A DNA stretch of 64,000 bases. Origin: JAZDCJ01 sp036311985 (GTDB lineage: Bacteria > Actinomycetota > Actinomycetes > Actinomycetales > Micrococcaceae). The notes under the pieces are model-generated. The model was not told the DNA's origin. It searched no databases and was given only the letters and a program-made list of their open reading frames with translations. Location: NCBI RefSeq assembly GCF_036311985.1, contig NZ_JAZDCJ010000001.1. One strand, given 5' to 3'. Of this stretch, positions 57,945-64,000 are shown piece by piece (position 1 is the first letter of the stretch; the number at the start of each line of letters is the position of its first letter). Made by a program: the position numbers and the translations under genes.

Positions 57945-58262
57945 GGGGGACCGCCTTTCGATGCTGGGAAAACCCTGTGAATCCGCGGAACTTGGGACAC
58001 GCCCGGAATCCGCGGAATTCGCCGGGCGTGGCGTGGCGCCTTTCGAGGGGGCGGTATCTATAAAATCACCGCTTCCACTTGACGTACACCGAGTTACACC
58101 AGTGTAATTAGACAGCGAACCGGCTTGGCCCAAGCGACGGATAAACCGGTCCCCGCGCGGCATGGACCCCACGGTCCACGGCGGCGGGACGGGCCGGTGG
58201 AACCCGGAGCCGACCCGGCGGCCGGGAGGCAGTGACAGACGACCAGCGGAAGGGCTCACATC
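57945..58262. promoter_or_regulatory. Upstream region of whiB with promoter and TTACAC-CA-GTGTAA palindrome
   Basis: 318 bp without a gene. + strand promoter: TTGACG (58079-58084), 18 nt, TGTAAT (58103-58108). A perfect palindrome TTACAC-CA-GTGTAA (58094-58107) overlaps the -10, so a bound regulator would block it. The site shares TTACA-N4-TGTAA with the livK upstream palindrome. The whiB leader would be about 145 nt. For the leftward TIGR03089 gene, TATAGA near 58055-58060 (complement) is a candidate -10. Confidence 0.6.
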
Positions 58263-58808
58263 ATGGGGACAGCAGAGCGCATTCACGAAGACAACGGGGT
58301 CGCCGCGCAGTCCGCGGCGGCCTACGGATCCCGCGGCGTGCCCGCGGACTGGTTCGTCGACCCCGCGGACGAGTCCGCCGCCGAACGCTACCGCGCGGCC
58401 ACGGGCCAGGACCTCGAGGACCAGGCCACGGCCTTCCTCGCTGCGCACGAATCGGCGGCAGAGGCGCTTCACGAGGAAGCCCCCGTCGCCCCCGTCCGCG
58501 AGTTGCACTCCGGGCGCGCTGCCGAGGCCACCCCGTCCACGGCCCTCTGGATCGGCATGCCGCAGTTCCCCGGCGCCGAGGACGAGGGCGAGCTCGGATG
58601 GCAGACCGAGGCGCTGTGCGCCCAGACGGACCCGGAGGCCTTCTTCCCCGAGAAGGGCGGATCCACGCGGGACGCCAAGAAGGTCTGCGGCGCATGCAAC
58701 GTCCGGGCCGAGTGCCTCGAGTACGCCCTGTCCAACGACGAGCGCTTCGGAATCTGGGGCGGCCTGTCGGAGCGCGAGCGGCGCCGGTTGCGGAAGCGAG
58801 CAGTCTGA
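58263..58808 (+). CDS. whiB2: WhiB-family transcription factor (WhiB2/WhmD-like)
   Basis: Iron-sulfur regulator controlling cell division/sporulation genes in actinobacteria. 181 residues: a 115-residue N-terminal region, rich in Ala and Glu, precedes the WhiB domain. Four [4Fe-4S] ligands: Cys119, Cys142, Cys145, Cys151 (C-x22-C-x2-C-x5-C), followed by the GIWGG turn (164-168) and the basic RERRRLRKR tail for DNA contact. The neighbourhood (manA, LCP, TIGR03089, glycosyltransferase) fits the WhiB2/WhmD orthologue (Rv3260c). Its promoter carries a palindrome over the -10. The gene end abuts the glycosyltransferase reading frame. Confidence 0.93.
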   Translation: MGTAERIHEDNGVAAQSAAAYGSRGVPADWFVDPADESAAERYRAATGQDLEDQATAFLAAHESAAEALHEEAPVAPVRELHSGRAAEATPSTALWIGMPQFPGAEDEGELGWQTEALCAQTDPEAFFPEKGGSTRDAKKVCGACNVRAECLEYALSNDERFGIWGGLSERERRRLRKRAV

Positions 58809-61800
58809 TTCACTCGCAAGTCCGCGTCACCGCAGTACTGGTCGCACACAATGGCGCACGCTATCTTCCGGGCACCCTGGAGGCACTGAACGGCCAGAGC
58901 CGGCCCGCCGACGTGTGCATCGGCGTCGACGCGGGGTCCTCCGACGCATCGGGTGCGCTCCTGCGCGCGGGCCTGCCCCAGGGCTCGCCGGTCGTCGAGG
59001 CCGCGTCGCAGGGCTTCGGCCATTCCGTGGCCACGGGGCTGCAGGGACGACTTCCGGCCGCGGACCCCGAGATCCAGGACTGGATCTGGCTGCTGCACGA
59101 CGACGCGGCGCCGGACCCCTACGCCCTTGAGTCGCTCCTGCGGTCCGTCGAGACCACCCCGTCCGTGACCATCGCCGGCTGCAAGCAGCTGGACCGGGAC
59201 GCGCCGCGTCGCCTCCTCGACGCCGGACTGACCGTCAGCCGCTGGGGCGAGCGCCTGACCCTGATCGACGTGGACGAGCTCGACCAGGGCCAGTACGACC
59301 GCCGCTCGGACAGCTTCGCCGTGAACTCCGCCGGAATGCTCGTCCGGCGCGACGCCTGGGAGCAGCTCGGCGGCTTCGACCCGGCCCTGCCCGGACACGG
59401 CGACGACCTCGACCTCTGCTGGCGGAACCGCCTGGCCGGGCACCGCGTCGTCGTCGTCCCGCAGGCCCGGATGTACCACTCCGCGGACACCATCAAGTCC
59501 ATGGCCGGACCCGTGGCAGCCCGACGGGCCGAGGTGTACCTGCGGCTCAAGCACGCCCGCGCGTGGCAGTTGCCGTTCGTGGCCCTGGGCGCGGTGCTCG
59601 GCGGTGTGCTCCGCTTCTTCGCGAGCCTCGTGGCCAAGGACCCGGGGCACGCCCTCGGCCAGCTCGGGGCGAGCCTCGCCGCCGTCCTGTCCCCGCTGCG
59701 GCTGGCCAGGTCCCGGCGCGCCGCCCGGCGCACGCGCAGGGTCTCCCGCTCAATGGTGCGGATCCTCATGGTTCCCCGGCGGGAGGTCTGGGCCCACCGC
59801 CGGAACCTGCTCGAGGGCCTCGAGGCCACGCGCGTCGTCGGCGACGGCACCGGCTCGACGTCGGAGGCCTCGAACCCCTCGGGGGACAACAACGACGACT
59901 TCGCGGCGCTCGCCGCGCCGGCCCGGACCTCCGACGCCGTGAGCGCGGTCCTCGTCGTGCTCATCGCCGGAACGGCCGCGTTGATCGGCCTGCGCAGCCT
60001 CGTCAACGCGCCGGCCCTGACGGGCGGGTCGCTGCTCCCGCTCTCGCCGGGCCTCGGGGACATCTGGCACCACGCGACGGCCTGGTGGCAGGGTGCGGGC
60101 GGCGGCCAACCCGGCCCCGGCGACCCGTTCGACCACGTCTTGTGGCTCGTGGGAGCGGCCGGTCTCGGAAACGCCAACGCCGCCTTCGTCGTCCTCTTCC
60201 TCGCCGCGATGCCGCTGGCCGCCCTCGGCGCCTGGACGGCGCTCGGCGCCGTCACCGGCAGCCGTGCCGCGCGCCTCGTCGGGGCGCTCCTCTGGGCCCT
60301 CGCCCCGGCCCTGCAGTCCGCCCTCGGCGGAGGACGGGCCGGAGCGGTCGCGGTCCACGTTGTGCTCCCGTGGGTCGTGCTCGGGTGCATCCGGGCCGTC
60401 GGGGCCGCCCGGGAACGCCGGACGGGCGACGACGCCGGGGCCGGGCCGCCGCGGGCCGGCGTCCGTTCCGTCCCCTCCTGGGCGGCCGCCGCCGGGGCCG
60501 GTCTCGGACTCGCCGCCTGCACGGCCGGTTCGCCCGCCCTTCTGCCCTTCGCCGTCGTCGCCACGGTCCTCGTCGCGCTGCCCCTTGGTCGGCGGGCCAA
60601 GACCCTGTGGTGGGTTCCCGTGCCGGCGCTCGTTCTCGCGGCGGGCCACCTCGTCGCCGCAGCGGAGCAGCCCCGGATCCTCCTGGCCGACCCCGGCGTC
60701 CCCCAGGCCTTCGAGGCCGCGCCGCTGTGGCAGCAGCTCCTCGGCTTCCCCACGGCGTTCGACGCCGCGGCGCCCCTCGCCGGCTTCGGCTGGCTCCCCG
60801 CGGAAGTCCCCGGCGCGCTGACCGCCGCGATCGCCATCGGCGCGCCGGTGTTGCTGCTCGCGGCCGTCGGGCTCTTCAGGCCCGGACCGCGGGGCTGGAC
60901 CGCGCGCACGCTGTGGACCGTCGGCGTCCTGGCCCTCGCCGCCGGCGTCGCGTCCGGACTCGTTCCGACGGCCGTCGACGCCGGAACCCCCGTGTCCGCG
61001 TTTACCGGCCCGTTCGTCTCCGTCTTCACGCTCGCCGCGGTCTTCGCCGCCGTCGTCGGACTCGACGGGCTGCGCCGCCTCCACCGCGACGCGCGCGCCA
61101 ACCACGAGCCCGGGGCGCCCCGCGGCCGCGGGCGCACCGCGGCCTTCGCCGCGGCGATGGCGCTCCTGCTCGCCGCCACGGCGGCCTCCACGGCGCTGTG
61201 GCTCGTTCCCGGACTCGCGACGGGAGAAGCGGTCGCCGACGCCGCCGGCGACGGTGCCGCGACGCCCGAGCGCCTCGGCACCGCGCTCGAGGTCGTTCCG
61301 GGCGCCGCCCGGACGCTGCCCGCGACAGCCGCCGACCGCGGCACCGGTCCGTTCGAGGACCGCTCGCTCGTGATCGGGCGGGGCGACGACGGCATGATGA
61401 CGGCATCGCTCATGGACGGCGCGGGCACGAGCCTCGACGGACTCGCCGCCATCGTCGACGTCGGGCGCTTCCACGGCGGCCTCGTCGATGCCGAACCGCG
61501 CCAGGACGACGACGTGACGGCGCTCGTGCGCTCCACGGTCGCCTCCATCGTCTCCGGCCAGTCGATCGATCCCCGTCAGGCGCTCCAGGAGCTCGGGGTC
61601 TCGTTCGTGGTCCTGCGGCCGGGGGATGCGGCCACTGACGCGCTGGCCGGCCAGCTCGATTCCGTCCCGGGCCTCGGGGCCGTGGGCCGGACCGAATCCG
61701 GGTGGCTGTGGCGCGTCGAGCCCGCCGCGGGTCTCGAGGGGACGGACAATCCCGCGGACTTCACGGCCCGGGTCAGGATCGTCGACGCCGGGGGCGCCAC

Positions 61801-62368
61801 GGTCCGGCTCGTGCCGTCCGAACGCGCCCAGGTCTCCGGCCACGACGTTCCGGCAGGCGCCGAGGGCCGGCTCGTCGTCCTGGCCGAGCGCAGCGATCCC
61901 GGATGGCGGGCGCGCTTCAACGGCGAGCCCCTCCCGCCGGCCGGCACGGGCTGGGCCCAGGCCTTCGAACTGCCCGCCGGCCCGGGAACGCTCGAGATCC
62001 GCTACGACTCCGCCTGGACCGTCCCGGTCCTGGCCGCGCAGGGAACGGTCCTCGGGATGGCCCTGCTCCTGCTGGTCCCCATCCCGCAGCGCCGCCGTTT
62101 CGCCGTGCGCCGGCTTGAGCAGTACCGTTCGACGTCGAGCGCGGACAGCATCCGCGAGCTCGACGCCGGGGGGAGCGGGGACCCGACCGCGGACAGCGCC
62201 GCGGACGGCGGCGAGGGCTCCGGCCGGGACACTGCGGCCGGTGGCCACGGTGAGGCCGCCGCGGGCGGGCACGCCGCCGAGGCCGGCGCGGCGGACGCGG
62301 ATGACGCGGCCGCCCCGGAGCCCGCAGGCGGTCCGGAGCCGGAGAACCACCAGGAGGCAGCACGATGA
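58808..62368 (+). CDS. Large membrane glycosyltransferase: GT2 domain plus about 13 helices and outward domain
   Basis: About 1186 residues. Residues 1-250: family-2 glycosyltransferase (VTAVLVAHNGARYLPGTL, GVDAGSSDAS, LLHDDAAPDP as the DXD-like metal site, GHGDDLDLCWR as the catalytic-base region). After that come about 12 predicted helices (roughly residues 255-810), an outward domain of about 250 residues, a last helix near 1080 and an acidic Ala/Gly-rich cytosolic tail. Likely builds and exports or modifies an envelope glycan. No ATG, GTG or TTG start occurs in frame between 58694 and the conserved domain; ATT at 58808 (sharing the A of the whiB TGA) or CTG at 58805 are the best starts, or the ATG at 58694 inside whiB. 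Stop overlaps the DUF5719 gene (ATGA). Confidence 0.82.
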   Translation: MHSQVRVTAVLVAHNGARYLPGTLEALNGQSRPADVCIGVDAGSSDASGALLRAGLPQGSPVVEAASQGFGHSVATGLQGRLPAADPEIQDWIWLLHDDAAPDPYALESLLRSVETTPSVTIAGCKQLDRDAPRRLLDAGLTVSRWGERLTLIDVDELDQGQYDRRSDSFAVNSAGMLVRRDAWEQLGGFDPALPGHGDDLDLCWRNRLAGHRVVVVPQARMYHSADTIKSMAGPVAARRAEVYLRLKHARAWQLPFVALGAVLGGVLRFFASLVAKDPGHALGQLGASLAAVLSPLRLARSRRAARRTRRVSRSMVRILMVPRREVWAHRRNLLEGLEATRVVGDGTGSTSEASNPSGDNNDDFAALAAPARTSDAVSAVLVVLIAGTAALIGLRSLVNAPALTGGSLLPLSPGLGDIWHHATAWWQGAGGGQPGPGDPFDHVLWLVGAAGLGNANAAFVVLFLAAMPLAALGAWTALGAVTGSRAARLVGALLWALAPALQSALGGGRAGAVAVHVVLPWVVLGCIRAVGAARERRTGDDAGAGPPRAGVRSVPSWAAAAGAGLGLAACTAGSPALLPFAVVATVLVALPLGRRAKTLWWVPVPALVLAAGHLVAAAEQPRILLADPGVPQAFEAAPLWQQLLGFPTAFDAAAPLAGFGWLPAEVPGALTAAIAIGAPVLLLAAVGLFRPGPRGWTARTLWTVGVLALAAGVASGLVPTAVDAGTPVSAFTGPFVSVFTLAAVFAAVVGLDGLRRLHRDARANHEPGAPRGRGRTAAFAAAMALLLAATAASTALWLVPGLATGEAVADAAGDGAATPERLGTALEVVPGAARTLPATAADRGTGPFEDRSLVIGRGDDGMMTASLMDGAGTSLDGLAAIVDVGRFHGGLVDAEPRQDDDVTALVRSTVASIVSGQSIDPRQALQELGVSFVVLRPGDAATDALAGQLDSVPGLGAVGRTESGWLWRVEPAAGLEGTDNPADFTARVRIVDAGGATVRLVPSERAQVSGHDVPAGAEGRLVVLAERSDPGWRARFNGEPLPPAGTGWAQAFELPAGPGTLEIRYDSAWTVPVLAAQGTVLGMALLLLVPIPQRRRFAVRRLEQYRSTSSADSIRELDAGGSGDPTADSAADGGEGSGRDTAAGGHGEAAAGGHAAEAGAADADDAAAPEPAGGPEPENHQEAAR

Positions 62369-63963
62369 CCGCTACCACGCAGAGGCGCAAGCGCGGCCGG
62401 ATCGCCGCGGCGGCCGCCGGGGCCGCCCTCGTGCTGGGGACCGGGGGCGGCGTCGCCGCGGCCGCGTGGCTCCTGCCGGGCCCCGGAACGGCCGATGGAG
62501 CGGTGCCGCGCATCACGCTACCGGCCGGCGACTTCGTGGCGTCGTGCCCCGAGGCGCCCCGCGTTGTGGAGGGCACCACCGCCGAGGGGACGGACCCGGC
62601 CTTCGGCTCCGCCTCCTCGACCGAACGGGCGCCGCTGCGCGCCGTCGTCGTCGGCGACGCCGCCGAACGGATCCCCGGGAGCGTGGTCTCGGACGCCGAA
62701 GGCGGCGAGGTGCAGCGGCTGGCGCCCGCGGTACCGGACGCCGAGGCCGCCCAGGAGGCGGCGGCCAGCGCGGACGGGTTCTCGGGTCGCTCCGCCGCGG
62801 CCCGATCCGGCATCGAGTCCGGGGGGCCGACGGCGCTGACCGTCCAGCCGCTTGGCGGCTTCACCTCCGTCGCCGGCATGGCGCGGGGCTACGAGGCCGA
62901 AGACGGAGACCTGGCCGGCCTGGCCAGCTCCCGCTGCCAGAGCCCGTCGCACGAGCAGTGGCTCGTCGGCGCCTCGACCGAGCTGGGGCGGATGGCGCTG
63001 CTCGTCGTCACCAACCCCTCGGCCTCCGCCTCGACCGTCGACCTCGAGGTCCACGGGCCCACGGGTCCCATCGACTCCGGCGCCACGCGGGGGATCGTCC
63101 TGGCCCCCGGGGAATCCAAGCGGATCGTGCTCGCGGGCCTCGCCGCGGACGAGCCGGCGGTGTCCGTCCACGTCGTGGCGAAGGGTGCCCCCGTGGTCAG
63201 CGTGATCCAGCAGAGCGTCCTGCGCGGGCTGGTGCCCGGGGGAGTGGAGTACATCGAACCCTCCGCGGCGCCCGCCGACGGGCAGACGGTCGCCGGCGTC
63301 CTGGTCCAGGACCCGGAGGCGACCGCTCACCTCGACGGCGACGAGTACGCTGACGCGTCCACTGCGCTGCAGGTCACCGTCCCCGGAACCGAGGACGCCG
63401 TGCTCAACGTCCGCGCCTTCGGCACCGGAGGGGAGGCCGCGCTCCCCGGAGACGGCGTCCACTCCGTCGAGGCCGGACAGACCGTGCTCGTCCCGCTGGA
63501 CTCGCTCGGCGCCGGTACCTACACCGTCAACGTCCAGGCGGACCAGCCGCTGGTGGCGGCCGTCCGGACCGTGTGGGGCAACGCGGAGTCACCGGAGACG
63601 GACCTCGCGTGGATGGCCTCGGCCGAGCGGCTCGGCAGCGAGCACCTCGTCGTCGTGCCGGAGACGGGGACGGCGCGCCTGGCCTTCGGTTCCGTCGGCG
63701 GGGAGTCCACGATCACCCTGAGGCCCGTCTCCGCGGATGGAGGGATCGGGGCCGAGACCACGCTCCAGACGTCCGGGGGGACCACTCTCGTCCAGGACAT
63801 CACCCGGCTCGGCGGGGACACGGTCGCGGTGATCGTCGGGACGAGCGGGGACCCCGTCTACGGCGGGCTCGTGGGCTTCCAGCCCCGGGGAACGGCGACG
63901 GGGACGACCCTGCCGCCCGCGACCCCCTCCCAGCGCTCAGTCGTCGTCGACGTCACACCCTAG
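62365..63963 (+). CDS. DUF5719 family secreted/anchored protein
   Basis: 532 residues: basic start (RRKRGR), one membrane helix or uncleaved signal (AAAAAGAALVLGTGGGVAAAAWLL, residues about 14-37), then an extracytoplasmic region made of repeated beta-sandwich-like units (e.g. LLVVTNPSASASTVDLEVHG, TVLVPLDSLGAGTYTVNVQ). This matches DUF5719 proteins, which in actinobacteria sit next to GT2 membrane proteins of the whiB2-manB-manA region. ATG 62365 overlaps the glycosyltransferase stop by 4 nt, so the two are made together and may form a complex with the outward domain of the enzyme. No catalytic motif seen. Confidence 0.85.
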   Translation: MTATTQRRKRGRIAAAAAGAALVLGTGGGVAAAAWLLPGPGTADGAVPRITLPAGDFVASCPEAPRVVEGTTAEGTDPAFGSASSTERAPLRAVVVGDAAERIPGSVVSDAEGGEVQRLAPAVPDAEAAQEAAASADGFSGRSAAARSGIESGGPTALTVQPLGGFTSVAGMARGYEAEDGDLAGLASSRCQSPSHEQWLVGASTELGRMALLVVTNPSASASTVDLEVHGPTGPIDSGATRGIVLAPGESKRIVLAGLAADEPAVSVHVVAKGAPVVSVIQQSVLRGLVPGGVEYIEPSAAPADGQTVAGVLVQDPEATAHLDGDEYADASTALQVTVPGTEDAVLNVRAFGTGGEAALPGDGVHSVEAGQTVLVPLDSLGAGTYTVNVQADQPLVAAVRTVWGNAESPETDLAWMASAERLGSEHLVVVPETGTARLAFGSVGGESTITLRPVSADGGIGAETTLQTSGGTTLVQDITRLGGDTVAVIVGTSGDPVYGGLVGFQPRGTATGTTLPPATPSQRSVVVDVTP

Positions 63964-64000
63964 CCCAGGGTCGCCGGGTCCCGTTCCCGGGGTCGGGGCC

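Noticed and set aside
58232..58804. Extension of the glycosyltransferase frame upstream to an ATG at 58232
   Set aside because: It would lie wholly in another frame of whiB, is Arg/Pro/Gly-rich and has no domain; whiB with its four Cys is the real gene.

Overview
The window is a GC-rich (roughly 70% by eye), densely coded piece of an actinobacterial chromosome, most like Micrococcales/Micrococcaceae (Arthrobacter-type). The evidence is a mycothiol S-conjugate amidase (Mca), a WhiB regulator, a DivIC/DUF501/Ppx block behind enolase, many GTG starts, and gene orders that, from memory, match Mycobacterium tuberculosis blocks: sdhCD-cdd-deoA-add (Rv3313c-Rv3317), mazG-eno-divIC-DUF501-ppx (Rv1021-Rv1026), greA-DUF4307-mca-small TM-DUF255-hemolysin III-uppS-phoH2-fum-glpX-DUF4245 (Rv1080c-Rv1100) and the manA/whiB2/LCP/TIGR03089/purE-purK-GtrA neighbourhood (Rv3255c-Rv3277). 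I saw no transposase, integrase, phage gene, CRISPR array, restriction system or rRNA; this is core genome.

Layout. 1-2 kb: the end of a succinate dehydrogenase operon (sdhC, partial sdhD) diverging from manC. 2-16 kb: a secreted propeller lipoprotein and an M20 amidohydrolase, then a nucleoside uptake and salvage run: BMP-type binding lipoprotein, double ATPase, two permeases, cytidine deaminase, thymidine phosphorylase, and (after a terminator and a DedA gene) adenosine deaminase with mazG and a DUF4259 gene. 16.7-24 kb: enolase, divIC, DUF501, ppx, an orphan mycosin-like protease, NDH-2 and a tRNA with UAA anticodon. 24-31.4 kb: a VanY-like peptidase and a branched-chain amino acid ABC system whose binding-protein gene faces the livHMGF operon; a 500-bp gap between them carries a tandem repeat. 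31.6-36.6 kb: a BI-1-like membrane protein, galM, an AI-2E transporter, ilvA and greA. 36.8-51.7 kb: the mca-to-glpX block. 51.8-64 kb: envelope genes: manA, a LytR-CpsA-Psr ligase, purE/purK, GtrA, a TIGR03089 protein, WhiB, a large glycosyltransferase/membrane protein and its DUF5719 partner.

How it fits together. manC and manA link fructose-6-phosphate to GDP-mannose; GtrA, UppS, the family-2 glycosyltransferase and the LCP protein build, flip or attach envelope glycans. The BMP transporter feeds nucleosides to cdd, deoA and add, with MazG cleaning nucleotide pools. SDH, fumarase, enolase, GlpX and NDH-2 are central carbon and respiration genes.

Main points for a second look: twelve genes have an actinobacterial -10 hexamer (TANNNT) 6-7 nt before the start codon and so look leaderless; the UAA-anticodon tRNA has a 5-nt variable loop, unlike normal class II tRNA-Leu; LivH carries an exported Ig-like domain; the large glycosyltransferase has no usual start codon near its whiB junction; and two copies of TTACA-N4-TGTAA sit at the livK and whiB promoters.
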